DNA from: an uncultured bacterium
Lineage (GTDB): Bacteria > Bacteroidota > Ignavibacteria > Kapaibacteriales > UBA4661
NCBI GenBank assembly: GCA_937899715.1
Contig: CALCNX010000107.1
Location: forward strand, 1 to 10,786
DNA: 10,786 nt
Direction of reading: 5' to 3'
The notes under the pieces are model-generated. The model worked only from the letters and a program-made list of their open reading frames with translations. It made no database searches and was not told where the DNA came from. A program made the translations under genes and the position numbers. Shown here piece after piece: positions 1-7,879 of this stretch; positions within the stretch are counted from its first letter, which is position 1, and each line of letters begins with the position of its first letter.

Positions 1-91
1 GATCTTGCCACCCGATAAGTGAGTGCATAAGTGCAATGAGAATGAGCATCGCTCCGGCTGACAGCCCTAGAAAATAGCGAGTACGATTCAT
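1..91 (-). CDS. N-terminal fragment of a small membrane protein (cut by window edge)
   Basis: The frame opens with ATG at 91-89 and stays open for 30 codons to the window edge. The peptide begins MNRTRYFLGL and continues with a hydrophobic stretch at about residues 7-25, so it starts with a membrane segment or an uncleaved signal anchor. A good ribosome binding site, AAGGA, lies 4 bases before the ATG, which supports this start. The gene begins 23 bp after the stop of the ABC permease on the same strand, so the two are probably co-transcribed. The visible part is too short to assign a family. The helix followed by a His/Gly/Trp turn (residues 23-28) gives no recognised motif. Confidence 0.7.
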   Translation of the reverse strand, partial: MNRTRYFLGLSAGAMLILIALMHSLIGWQD

Positions 92-95
92 ACTA

Positions 96-100
96 TCCTT
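96..100 (-). promoter_or_regulatory. Shine-Dalgarno site of the partial membrane-protein gene
   Basis: On the minus strand AAGGA stands 4 bases before the ATG at 91. It is one of only three clear Shine-Dalgarno sites in the window and fixes the start of this fragment. Confidence 0.6.
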
Positions 101-114
101 TTATATTACGACGG

Positions 115-2571
115 TTATTCACTTCGGAGCGAGTGTACAGGATTTGTCGTGGCAGCAGTAATTGCTTGATAACTCACCGTTACCATTGCTATCACGAATG
201 CGACACTACCGGCGATGACAAAAAACCAAACATTGAGTTCAATTCGGTACGCAAAATCTTGAAGCCACTTGCTCATACCCCACCATGCTACGGGTGCAGC
301 CAGAACAATTGCTACCACAACCAGTTTCAAAATGTCTCGACTTAATAATGCGACAATATTCAGTACGGATGCTCCGAGAACTTTACGAATGCCAATTTCT
401 TTCGTGCGTTGGCTTGTTGTATAAGCCGCCAGCCCCAAAAGTCCGATACACGCTACAAAAATTGCCAAACCCGCGAACACCCCGAAGATTTTACCGGACG
501 TTTCTTCGGCTTTGTAAAACTCTGCTAAATCGCCGTCTAAAAATGTAGCACTAAAAGGCTGGAGCGCACCCATCGTACCCCAGAGCCGTTCGGATTCTGC
601 TAAAACGGCTTTCACGGCTTCCGGTTTGACTCGTATGGCAAAGAAATTTGTCGTTGGTGTTGTAAAATCGGTGCTTAATAACACCAGAGGTGTAATTTCA
701 TCGTGCAATGATTGAAAATGGAAATCGCTGACGATTCCCACCACCGTAAAAGTAATCGGCGGCGTATTGGCGGGCAAAAGATTTCCTGCAAGATCGCCAC
801 TGACAAGGCGTTTTCCCATAGGATTGGTGAGTCCTAATTTTTTCACGGCGGTCTCGTTCAAAAGTACAGAGGCGCTATCTTGAAAGTCTCGTGAAAACCC
901 TCTGCCTTCTTTCAGTTTGATGTCCATCATCCCTATTAAATCATCGTCGGCAAACATAGCTCTTGTAACCAACACTTCTTTAGAACCTTCGGGTTGGCAG
1001 GCAAATCCGAAAAAGAATCCCCCACCCGGCAGAGCGCTCGCTCCGGCAACACCTTCTACACCCGGAAACCGTTTCATTTCTTGCTTGAATGTTTCAGCAC
1101 GGGTTTGCAGCGCCCCGGTATTTTTCACAACGATAGTCCAATCCTTCGTGAATCCCAAATTTTTGCTTTGGATAAATGCAAGCTGTTTGTACACAACAAT
1201 TGTTCCGGCAATGAGAATTATTGAAATGGTAAACTGGAACACCACTAAACTATTTCTGAGTATGACACCGGCGGAGGTAGTGCGGAATTTTCCTTTCAGC
1301 ACCGTCACCGGCTCAAAGGAGGAAAGCACAAAGGCAGGATATACACCGGCAGACAATCCAACAACCAATGCAAAACCAAGCAGCAAAAGCAGTATCCACG
1401 GTTCGGTGCCAATCCCAAGACTAAGCTGCTTATCGGTAAGGTTATTGAAGGAAGGTAGAGACAGGTAAACAATTACCACAGCAATTACAAGCCCCAATAC
1501 ACTCATCATAAATGCTTCTGTGAGAAATTGTGCCGCAATTTGCCCTCGCAATGAACCAAATGTTTTGCGAATACCAACTTCACGTGCTCTCTCGACAGAC
1601 CGTGCCGTTGCAAGATTCATGAAGTTAATGGACGCAATGACAACAATAAATACTGCGGTGAATAATAAAATATAGACGTATGTAATATTCCCATTTGGCT
1701 TCAGCTCGGCATCCAAGTGTGAGTGCAAATGAATGTCCGTTAGCTTTTGGAGGAAGTAAATATACCCGTTTCCTGCGGCTTGGTAGTCTTTGAATTTTAA
1801 TCCCATGCGTCTTTCTATATCACCACCTGCATATTTTTCAACGATGGCAGGCAGCTTTTGTTCTACTGTCTGAGGCGATGCACCATCTTTGAGCAAAACA
1901 TACGCATATGCATCAAATGAGATATAGTTATCTTGACGAAGAATAGGAAAGGTCGAAATTGAAAAAATCAAATCTGCTTTCAGGTGCGAGTTTTCAGGAA
2001 TATCTTTACAAACACCGGTTACAAACAGATCACCCGGATTATTGGCTCCCGCGCCCGGCAATCGAATTATTTTTCCAATGGGATTTTCTGTACCGAAATA
2101 CCGATTGGCAGTACTTTCGGTCATTACCACTGAATTGGGCTTTTGAAGCGCTGTGGCAGCATTGCCTTTGGTAAATTGCAGCGAAAATATACGGAACGCA
2201 TTGGAATCGGCACCGATAACATTGTGTTCGTTGAAGGTTTTGTTTTGATATATAATGGGCGTATCGCCAAAACCACCAAAAAGCCTCGTTACTTCTTGAA
2301 TTTCCGGAATTTCCTGTGCAGCAGCAGCGCTGATGGAATGTGGTGTGATTGCATAAAATGTTTCTCGCCCCGGGTATTTACGTTCCAATGCAATACGGTA
2401 AATACGATCGGTGTTTGCAAAAAAACGATCATAGCTCATTTCATGCCGAACATAGAGAACAATTAAAATACAACAAGCCATCCCAACAGCCAGACCAAGA
2501 ACATTGATAATGCTATACCCTTTGCGTCGCCATAAATTACGGAACGCGATTTTGAGATAGTTCTGTAACAT
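115..2571 (-). CDS. ABC transporter permease, two-domain FtsX/MacB type
   Basis: An 818-residue inner-membrane permease of the MacB/FtsX family. A first helix at about residues 19-41 is followed by a large periplasmic MacB-type domain (about 45-290). Then come four helices (about 295-317, 347-370, 393-415, 440-462), a second periplasmic domain (about 480-690) and three more helices (about 695-720, 747-770, 783-805). The two FtsX cores carry the usual cytoplasmic motif, AREVGIRKTFG in the first half and TKEIGIRKVLG in the second, which in this family contacts the ATPase. The start sequence (MLQNYLKIAFRNLWRRKGYS) is typical of Bacteroidota-type members, and the length is normal for them. No Shine-Dalgarno site is seen before the ATG. 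No ATPase gene is in the window, so its partner must lie elsewhere. The family moves lipoproteins, peptides or drugs, or transmits mechanical signals; which one applies here cannot be told. Confidence 0.95.
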   Translation of the reverse strand: MLQNYLKIAFRNLWRRKGYSIINVLGLAVGMACCILIVLYVRHEMSYDRFFANTDRIYRIALERKYPGRETFYAITPHSISAAAAQEIPEIQEVTRLFGGFGDTPIIYQNKTFNEHNVIGADSNAFRIFSLQFTKGNAATALQKPNSVVMTESTANRYFGTENPIGKIIRLPGAGANNPGDLFVTGVCKDIPENSHLKADLIFSISTFPILRQDNYISFDAYAYVLLKDGASPQTVEQKLPAIVEKYAGGDIERRMGLKFKDYQAAGNGYIYFLQKLTDIHLHSHLDAELKPNGNITYVYILLFTAVFIVVIASINFMNLATARSVERAREVGIRKTFGSLRGQIAAQFLTEAFMMSVLGLVIAVVIVYLSLPSFNNLTDKQLSLGIGTEPWILLLLLGFALVVGLSAGVYPAFVLSSFEPVTVLKGKFRTTSAGVILRNSLVVFQFTISIILIAGTIVVYKQLAFIQSKNLGFTKDWTIVVKNTGALQTRAETFKQEMKRFPGVEGVAGASALPGGGFFFGFACQPEGSKEVLVTRAMFADDDLIGMMDIKLKEGRGFSRDFQDSASVLLNETAVKKLGLTNPMGKRLVSGDLAGNLLPANTPPITFTVVGIVSDFHFQSLHDEITPLVLLSTDFTTPTTNFFAIRVKPEAVKAVLAESERLWGTMGALQPFSATFLDGDLAEFYKAEETSGKIFGVFAGLAIFVACIGLLGLAAYTTSQRTKEIGIRKVLGASVLNIVALLSRDILKLVVVAIVLAAPVAWWGMSKWLQDFAYRIELNVWFFVIAGSVAFVIAMVTVSYQAITAATTNPVHSLRSE

Positions 2572-2768
2572 TGTTGGAGGAAAAATGGTGGTGAATGATG
2601 GGAATTAAGAGCTTATACCAAATTCAGTTGATAATTGTGCATTGTCCTCTTGGTGGCACAGACATTCTTGTCTGTGAATCTCGTATAAAACCTCACAGAC
2701 AAGAATGTCTGTGCCACGGAAGAAAGTTTGGCGACTTGTTTTTTCGACAATCCTTACTGTAATTTATT
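2572..2768. other. 197-bp spacer with REP-like structure between DUF2911 gene and permease
   Basis: This non-coding spacer separates two minus-strand genes. Its centre (2653-2717) is a perfect long inverted repeat, described separately. The part left of it (2572-2652) should hold the leader of the permease gene. A loose match to the Bacteroidota -7 box (TGAATTTG against TAnnTTTG, one mismatch) lies at 2619-2626, but I see no convincing -33 element. There is no T-rich tract after the hairpin on the minus strand, so it does not look like an ordinary intrinsic terminator. Confidence 0.5.
2653..2717. repeat. REP-like nested palindrome, perfect 25-bp inverted repeat
   Basis: The arms 2653-2677 and 2693-2717 are perfect reverse complements over 25 bp, with a 15-base loop. 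Each arm is also a smaller palindrome: CACAGACA, four bases, TGTCTGTG (2657-2676 and 2694-2713). The DNA can therefore fold either as one long hairpin or as two short ones, a layout like paired REP/BIME units. From memory, this sequence, whose translation gives RQECLCH, recurs between genes of several bacterial phyla; I could not confirm that here. It lies wholly between genes, after the DUF2911 stop and before the permease. Confidence 0.85.
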
Positions 2769-3974
2769 TTATTCCTTTACTTCAAAGGGCAGCACCCCTC
2801 GCGTCCGTTCCCAATCAACGTAGATTGTCCCGCCCTTCACCGAGGGCGCGACGGACACAGAAAGTTGCTCGGTATAATTTTGTGGAGTCATAACGGTCAT
2901 TGGTACTCGTAGAATACCGTGCGAAGCATCATAGTCCGTTCCCCAAATTCCTGTTTTTTTATTGAACATCATCGTCCATCCCTCAAGAGTGGGCAGAATA
3001 AAAACGGAATATTTTCCTGATTCCAATCGCTTATCACCAAAATAGAGTGCTTCAGTGGTTTGTATTTCCGTTGCATTATTTGCCCCGACTCGCCAAAACC
3101 GATTGTACGGCACAACCTCACCGAAAATTTTTCTTCCCCGCGCTGAGGGTCGCCAGTAATTGATACTAAGACTAAGGTTTCCCTTCGTGAATTTGACGGT
3201 ATCGCGTATGCTCAGCGGAGGCTCCACACCGGAGCGTTGTTGCCTGAGAATCTGCACGCTCACGATAGAATCAAAATTCATAGTTCTGTGTATCTTCGCA
3301 ATCCAATTCTGTGTAGAACCCACACCATTCATTGAGTCAAGCCGATTCTTCCCATCCAAAACCAATGTCAAATACCCCATAAGCGAACCACCGACACGCA
3401 GGGACTGTGCGCCGGATCGTTTGATGGTGTAATCTCTATTTTTTCCGCTGGAGAATTGATAGCCCGTTACAGAATCATTCACTTTCTGCGGTGCGTATAG
3501 TCCCCAAAACGGAAAAACGTGAAAGCTGGTAATGTCGGCATCATTGGTAACAAAACATCTGCCGAAGTATGAACGTTGGGAGGTCTGTCGGTCTCGTGTA
3601 ACGCTTATCCACGTCGAATCCGGCGACGAGGTGAGATGAGATTCCTGCGTGAGTTGCAGCGTGCCTTTGGAGGAAACGGTAAAAACCTTCGAGTGCATAC
3701 TCTTGATTGAACCGTCGGGAAAAAGCGTTCCACTGCCTTCGCTAATGGTGAGACCTCTCGGAATAAAAAGGATTTTTGTAAAAACGCTATCGCTCTTGAT
3801 AACAAATCGTTGGATAGCAATGGTATCCTTCCCCAGCCAACGGATAAAGACACCACTATCTTGCTTGGCGCTACTTCTGTCTTGCTGCGCAGCCATGCAG
3901 AAGGGTACACTTGCCCAAAGACACAAAGCGATAGCTATGGGAATCGCCATCGAACCTACAAAATTACGTACCAT
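2769..3974 (-). CDS. exported protein with C-terminal DUF2911 domain
   Basis: A 401-residue protein with a signal peptide at about residues 1-29 (hydrophobic core IPIAIALCLWASVPF, likely cleavage after CMA). Residues 35-250 are beta-rich and match no family I recognise. Residues 255-395 are a DUF2911 domain, shown by the family pattern: INYWRPSARGRKIFGEVVPY, then FWRVGANNATEI, LESGKYSVFILP and WTMMFNKKTGIWG. DUF2911 has no known activity and is common in exported Bacteroidota proteins. The ATG lies only 6 bp after the stop of the esterase gene, so the two are very probably translated from one message; no strong Shine-Dalgarno site is visible. The domain sits at the C-terminus, unlike the second DUF2911 protein at 6695-7879. 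The family call is firm for the C-terminal part only. Confidence 0.9.
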   Translation of the reverse strand: MVRNFVGSMAIPIAIALCLWASVPFCMAAQQDRSSAKQDSGVFIRWLGKDTIAIQRFVIKSDSVFTKILFIPRGLTISEGSGTLFPDGSIKSMHSKVFTVSSKGTLQLTQESHLTSSPDSTWISVTRDRQTSQRSYFGRCFVTNDADITSFHVFPFWGLYAPQKVNDSVTGYQFSSGKNRDYTIKRSGAQSLRVGGSLMGYLTLVLDGKNRLDSMNGVGSTQNWIAKIHRTMNFDSIVSVQILRQQRSGVEPPLSIRDTVKFTKGNLSLSINYWRPSARGRKIFGEVVPYNRFWRVGANNATEIQTTEALYFGDKRLESGKYSVFILPTLEGWTMMFNKKTGIWGTDYDASHGILRVPMTVMTPQNYTEQLSVSVAPSVKGGTIYVDWERTRGVLPFEVKE

Positions 3975-3980
3975 GTTCCA

Positions 3981-5366
3981 CTACCGTATTTTTTGAAACT
4001 GAAAGGTGTTTTGTTTGAAGGGTGCATACCCTTTGGGAAAAGCAAATCCGATGAGGTCTTCGGTTCCGACAATTGTTTGCCCATCGGCAGAGGGCTTGCC
4101 AATGGAAAGATAAATTCCGCCGCCGCCATGCTTCCGACCCCATACAAGTTCTCCTGCCTCGCTGACCAATAAAAAATCGGATGTTGTCGTAAAGGAATCC
4201 ATCACTCGTGATTGCATCAGGTAGCGGTCGTTAATTTTTTTAATCTCCCATTCAATGGAATGATTTATACCATCGGGTACGACTACCGTTCCTTTCCATT
4301 TTCCGGCAAATGCCTGTAACTGCTCTGCTGTTGGCGGAGAATGGTTGAGATAAAAATCAACCCGATAATCAGGCGCACCGATTATCAAATTAGCTTGGGC
4401 GATAATGTTCTTGAAAGTCGCATCTTTGCCATAGACTGTCTGGTAATAGCGCATAATATCAAGTGATTCTCGCTTTTTAGACTGATTGATATTTTGAGCC
4501 GCACTCGCCAGAAGAACTTTTTGCGGAATAGAATAGGTGCATTGGTGACTTTGGGAAAGATGCTGATAGTGCTGTTGTAATCCAAGGAGTGAGATATCGC
4601 CTCTGGCTGGTAAAAAATCTCGGAAGAGCATGGTTAATCCTTCGTATATTCCTTTGTGAGCCATGGACTCATGCGTCTCGCCTTCAATTTTTCGTTGAAG
4701 ATAGTCGGAACAAGAATCTGTTTTGGGAAATGACTTACCCCAGCCGTAGAGCGACTCCACCGAAGCGTAGCGCACCGAACACGATGCAAACAGACGATTT
4801 CGGTACTCCTCGAATACTTGTGAATCAACCGTCATCGGTGCATCAAGCGCAAGAGCAAAACGAAACACCTCCGGGTGCTGAAAAGCAGCAAACGTCGCAA
4901 AAAGCCCACCTTGCGAATGACCAAGAAGCACAGCAAGCCCATTTGTTGCATACCGTTTATTGATAAAAGGACGTAATTCTTCGGTGAGAAAACGCAAAAA
5001 ATTATGCTTCCCTTCGCTTTTGGTAAACTCTTGTGGTACAGGCATATCTCTGTCGCGGTGCGTATTATGAATGCTGACAATAATTGCGTCCGGCATCTGC
5101 GGCAACGAGATACTTTTGGTCAAAAACTGCACGGCTCCGTAAACCGACCAAAACAACGACTCGCCGTCGAGAACATAGATGACTGGCTGAGCAGCTGAGG
5201 ATACGGAAATACTTTTTGGTGCGTATATCCGAACGGTGCGTGTCTCGTTCAAAATCGCAGAGCGAATATTCACGAGTGCGCCGGGAATGTCCCGTTGCTG
5301 GGCGGGTAACAATGCCGCGCAGAGAGGCATTATGGTAAGCAGTACAATAATAAATCTGATGCTCAT
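3981..5366 (-). CDS. exported esterase-D/Fes-type alpha/beta hydrolase
   Basis: A 461-residue hydrolase of the esterase D/enterochelin esterase group. A signal peptide covers about residues 1-24 (MSIRFIIVLLTIMPLCAALL). The nucleophile is Ser151 in GHSQGG. A family-typical acidic position is Asp175 (LALDAP), and the likely catalytic His is His232 in THESMAHKGIYEGL, just before LFRDF. Residues 255-340 are helical and look like the degenerate TPR tail seen in relatives. Residues 349-461 form an extra beta-rich domain beginning near GKWKG, with Gly-rich turns, lipocalin-like in feel but not recognised. The frame can be extended nine codons to a TTG at 5393, but the ATG at 5366 gives a clean signal peptide and is preferred. 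It starts 30 bp after the NTF2-like gene and ends 6 bp before the DUF2911 gene. Esters of peptides, sugars or siderophores are possible substrates; none is shown. Confidence 0.9.
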   Translation of the reverse strand: MSIRFIIVLLTIMPLCAALLPAQQRDIPGALVNIRSAILNETRTVRIYAPKSISVSSAAQPVIYVLDGESLFWSVYGAVQFLTKSISLPQMPDAIIVSIHNTHRDRDMPVPQEFTKSEGKHNFLRFLTEELRPFINKRYATNGLAVLLGHSQGGLFATFAAFQHPEVFRFALALDAPMTVDSQVFEEYRNRLFASCSVRYASVESLYGWGKSFPKTDSCSDYLQRKIEGETHESMAHKGIYEGLTMLFRDFLPARGDISLLGLQQHYQHLSQSHQCTYSIPQKVLLASAAQNINQSKKRESLDIMRYYQTVYGKDATFKNIIAQANLIIGAPDYRVDFYLNHSPPTAEQLQAFAGKWKGTVVVPDGINHSIEWEIKKINDRYLMQSRVMDSFTTTSDFLLVSEAGELVWGRKHGGGGIYLSIGKPSADGQTIVGTEDLIGFAFPKGYAPFKQNTFQFQKIR

Positions 5367-5396
5367 GGATTCTAATGGGTATATTCTTTTCAATTC

Positions 5397-5882
5397 TTAC
5401 TTCACTTCTGTTACCATTGTCGGCTTCTGAAGTGGACCTTCCCACAATACCTGCTCAATCATCCATGCATCATCATGTTTGGCAAGAAGAAGATAGTCTA
5501 TACCCCACCAAGCGGTTACCTTTGCCGAAGCAATATGATTGAGTATGTCCAAGACCTCTACTTTTTTTGGAGCATCGGTTTTTGCAAATTTTTGTTTCGC
5601 TCGCACATTACTGGCGTACTTCACGGCTTGCTCAAAAGTCATCTGACCATCGCTTTCATACTTTCCCGTTTTATCACTTTTCCAATAGCCAAATTTGTAC
5701 AGTGAAGGTCTGAGACTGCGAATAACCTTCACGGTATCGCCTTCGTAAAAACCTTCGATGTAGTCTAAACAGGCTTGCTTTACAAGAGCCTCTTGAGGGT
5801 GCGTTTGTGCAAGTGCTTGTGCCGTTGCTCCTGCAACGCACGAGAGCACGACCAGACAAAGCGCAAATAGTAATCGCCGCAT
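5397..5882 (-). CDS. exported NTF2-like (lumazine-binding-like) protein
   Basis: A 161-residue protein with a signal peptide at about residues 1-25 (MRRLLFALCLVVLSCVAGATAQA). The rest, about 30-145, has the order of an NTF2-like fold: a helix with ACLDYIEGFYEGD, the segment VIRSLRPSLYKFGYW, a helix, then strands VEVLDILNHIASAKVTAWW, IDYLLLAK and WMIEQVLWE. This best matches the putative lumazine-binding (Lumazine_bd_2) branch. No ligand or enzyme activity is known for such proteins, and none can be read here. The frame runs five codons further to a TTG, but GAAGGA placed 7 bases before the ATG at 5882 decides the start. The next gene, the esterase, begins 30 bp after its stop. Confidence is high for the gene and moderate for the fold. 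Confidence 0.85.
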   Translation of the reverse strand: MRRLLFALCLVVLSCVAGATAQALAQTHPQEALVKQACLDYIEGFYEGDTVKVIRSLRPSLYKFGYWKSDKTGKYESDGQMTFEQAVKYASNVRAKQKFAKTDAPKKVEVLDILNHIASAKVTAWWGIDYLLLAKHDDAWMIEQVLWEGPLQKPTMVTEVK

Positions 5883-5889
5883 AATTATT

Positions 5890-5895
5890 TCCTTC
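5890..5895 (-). promoter_or_regulatory. Shine-Dalgarno site of the NTF2-like gene
   Basis: GAAGGA on the minus strand lies 7 bases before ATG 5882. It selects this ATG over the upstream TTG at 5897. Confidence 0.7.
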
Positions 5896-5965
5896 AAATG
5901 TAGAAAAGGGTTCTTAAATCAAGACGTGCATAAAAAATGAAGATATTCCCGTGCCGCACAATGGA

Positions 5966-6646
5966 CTAGACTTCCTTCAACTCACGTGCCTGCTGCCACA
6001 ACCACAGTCCTACAAGTCCGCGCATCAATGGTTGATACAAAAGATTGAACCAATGAATCGCACCGTCAAGCCACGTCAAGCGCCAGAACTCATTGCCAAG
6101 TGCCACAAGAACTCCTGCCGACCAGAAGAGAAGCAACCAACTGAGTATCTTACCAAGCCCTTGTTCATGCCGCAAACTTAGCCCGTAGAAAAAATTGCCA
6201 AGCCCAAAAGCAAGAATGAATACGCCAAAGAGTGCATTACCAGTAAGACTAAAGGTCTGGATGCCGAAACGTAAAGCCTCTTTCACCGTTGGACTTGTCG
6301 CCATGACATATTGCTCTCGTAAGCCGTTCACATAGAACAATACAAACATTTGTCGTGTGATTTCCGTAATGCCAAAAACAGCGAAAAAGAGAAACCCCAA
6401 ACCCGCTAATCCAACAGAACGGCGAATTTGTAGAAGAGCCATGCCCCACATTGCGACAATAACCAACAAACAATGGACAATAATCCACCAGCATTTGAAG
6501 AGATAACCAGTGTCCTTGAAAAGCAAGACGCGCTGCTCAAATTCGGTGGGCTGCGAAGAAAAGTCTAAATGAATGCCCAATGTCGTGATGACGGTGAGAA
6601 AACAACACACCGCAGCAAAACGGATAAAGTTCATAGAGATGTGCAT
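5966..6646 (-). CDS. six-helix integral membrane protein of unknown function
   Basis: A 226-residue protein that I do not recognise with confidence. It has about six hydrophobic segments, near residues 7-26, 50-72, 80-105, 135-157, 165-185 and 195-217. Short loops between them hold charged residues, including GITEITRQMF at about 92-101 and GNEFWRLTW at about 184-192. The size and layout resemble DUF4386-like membrane proteins, but the resemblance is only general. The start is the ATG at 6646, because GGAAGGA precedes it at the right distance; a TTG five codons upstream at 6661 overlaps that site and is unlikely. The gene follows the DUF2911-TPR gene by 48 bp and precedes the NTF2-like gene by 83 bp, which fits a shared transcript. 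Confidence 0.85.
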   Translation of the reverse strand: MHISMNFIRFAAVCCFLTVITTLGIHLDFSSQPTEFEQRVLLFKDTGYLFKCWWIIVHCLLVIVAMWGMALLQIRRSVGLAGLGFLFFAVFGITEITRQMFVLFYVNGLREQYVMATSPTVKEALRFGIQTFSLTGNALFGVFILAFGLGNFFYGLSLRHEQGLGKILSWLLLFWSAGVLVALGNEFWRLTWLDGAIHWFNLLYQPLMRGLVGLWLWQQARELKEV

Positions 6647-6651
6647 CGCAT

Positions 6652-6658
6652 TCCTTCC
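6652..6658 (-). promoter_or_regulatory. Shine-Dalgarno site of the membrane-protein gene
   Basis: GGAAGGA on the minus strand ends 6 bp before the ATG at 6646 (5 bases from the inner AAGGA plus one A). It rules out the TTG at 6661 as the start. Confidence 0.65.
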
Positions 6659-6694
6659 CAAGATAAAAAATGGAGAAAATTTCCCTGTGCGACC

Positions 6695-7879
6695 TCAGCT
6701 ATTCATATCTTTCCCGCTTTCCAGCTTTTTAATCGCCTGCTCCAGAAATGCTTTGTTCACCGCGTCGGGTGCTTTCGCAAGAGCCGCTTTTGCGTAGGAA
6801 AGTGCCTGTTTGTAATCGCCTGCCGCCGAGTAACCACGCGCCAAGCCAACATTAACAGTGAATTCATTCGGATGTTTCTGCGCATTCAGTTTGAAAATTT
6901 CCAACGCTTCCTGTGTGCGCTTTTGCGCAAGAAGTTGCCGCCCGTACAGGTGGACTTCCGTCATCTCGCCAAGCGGTAATGCTTCTTTCATCAGTGCATC
7001 TGCTTCTTTTATTTTGCCCAGTTTCACGAGAATCTGCGCTTTCAGGCTCATACCGGGAAATGTTTTTCGTCCCACAAAGGTTGCGTTCACGGCGTAGTCC
7101 GCCCATTGAAGCGCTTCTTCCAGATTGGTGTTGTTCTCCAGACAATACTGCGCCGCTTGCTGCCAGTTTTTGGAGTCGTACCCCGTCGCGCCGCGCAGTT
7201 CGTTTCGCATCGCGCTAATGTAATTGTTCACGATATTCGGCACTTCGATTTTGAACGGAATTTTGAGTTTCTCCCAGACGAGTTGTGCCGTTGCCGAACT
7301 GAGTTTACAATCGGTAAATTCGTACGCCAGATATTGATGGAACTCTGTGGGCTGTGGCTTGACGCTGACGCGCAAGACATCTTCCGATTCTTTGTAGAAA
7401 TAGCTTCCCCACGATGATGAATTACTCGAAAAAATGAGCGTCCATTCTTTGAGCGAATCGGGTATGATGTGGAAACCGTACACTCCGGCAGCAAGTTTCC
7501 GCCCTTCAATCACGACATCATGCGAAAAAGAAATGGTCGTGTTTTCGTTTGCACCCGCCCGCCACGGTTTCAAGCCTTCGCTCCAAGGCTTCTGCCCCTG
7601 CGCGGCAAAACCCAAATCACTCATGCCCCACGGCACGACCTGTCCCCAAATTTTTCCCGTGCGGTCTTCGCCCTGTGGCGTGATGACGCTGGGGCGGCTG
7701 TATTCAATCGTTATTTTCACCAAGCCGATGTACTGCGTGATGGCAGCTTTTTGATTGCCGCCGCTCGGCGGAGCAGTCATGCGCAAAATTCCTTGTGCAA
7801 ATCCTGATTGAGTGCTTGCAACGAAAAGAGCCGTTACGACGAGTATCATCGAACGGCATAACGTACTGAAAGAACTCAT
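6695..7879 (-). CDS. exported DUF2911 protein with C-terminal TPR repeats
   Basis: A 394-residue protein. The signal peptide covers about residues 1-29 (core SMILVVTALFVAST, likely cleavage after GFAQ). DUF2911 spans about 45-215, with IEYSRPSV, GKIWGQVVPWG, WRAGANENTTISFS, LAAGVYGFHIIP and WTLIFSSNSSSWGSY. Residues 235-385 are helical TPR-type repeats, the last being EALEIFKLNAQKHPNEFTVN followed by LARGYSAAGDYKQAL. This is the common architecture of DUF2911 proteins. The frame can be read 16 codons further to a TTG at 7927, but that adds a long stretch before the signal peptide, so the ATG at 7879 is preferred; no clear Shine-Dalgarno site is seen. It opens a run of five same-strand genes down to 2769 and lies behind the large spacer, so a promoter is expected in 7880-8247. 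The function of DUF2911 is unknown; the TPRs suggest a protein partner. Confidence 0.92.
   Translation of the reverse strand: MSSFSTLCRSMILVVTALFVASTQSGFAQGILRMTAPPSGGNQKAAITQYIGLVKITIEYSRPSVITPQGEDRTGKIWGQVVPWGMSDLGFAAQGQKPWSEGLKPWRAGANENTTISFSHDVVIEGRKLAAGVYGFHIIPDSLKEWTLIFSSNSSSWGSYFYKESEDVLRVSVKPQPTEFHQYLAYEFTDCKLSSATAQLVWEKLKIPFKIEVPNIVNNYISAMRNELRGATGYDSKNWQQAAQYCLENNTNLEEALQWADYAVNATFVGRKTFPGMSLKAQILVKLGKIKEADALMKEALPLGEMTEVHLYGRQLLAQKRTQEALEIFKLNAQKHPNEFTVNVGLARGYSAAGDYKQALSYAKAALAKAPDAVNKAFLEQAIKKLESGKDMNS

Noticed and set aside
917..1468. 183-codon plus-strand frame
   Set aside because: It is antisense to the ABC permease and shows no domain; the permease frame is continuous and family-typical.
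2653..2717. Intrinsic terminator for the DUF2911 operon
   Set aside because: The hairpin is strong, but no T-run follows it on the minus strand and each arm is itself palindromic, so a REP-like repeat explains it better.
2705..2893. 62-codon plus-strand frame starting MSVPRKKVW
   Set aside because: It begins inside the REP-like palindrome and ends antisense to the DUF2911 gene; this is the usual spurious translation of such a repeat.
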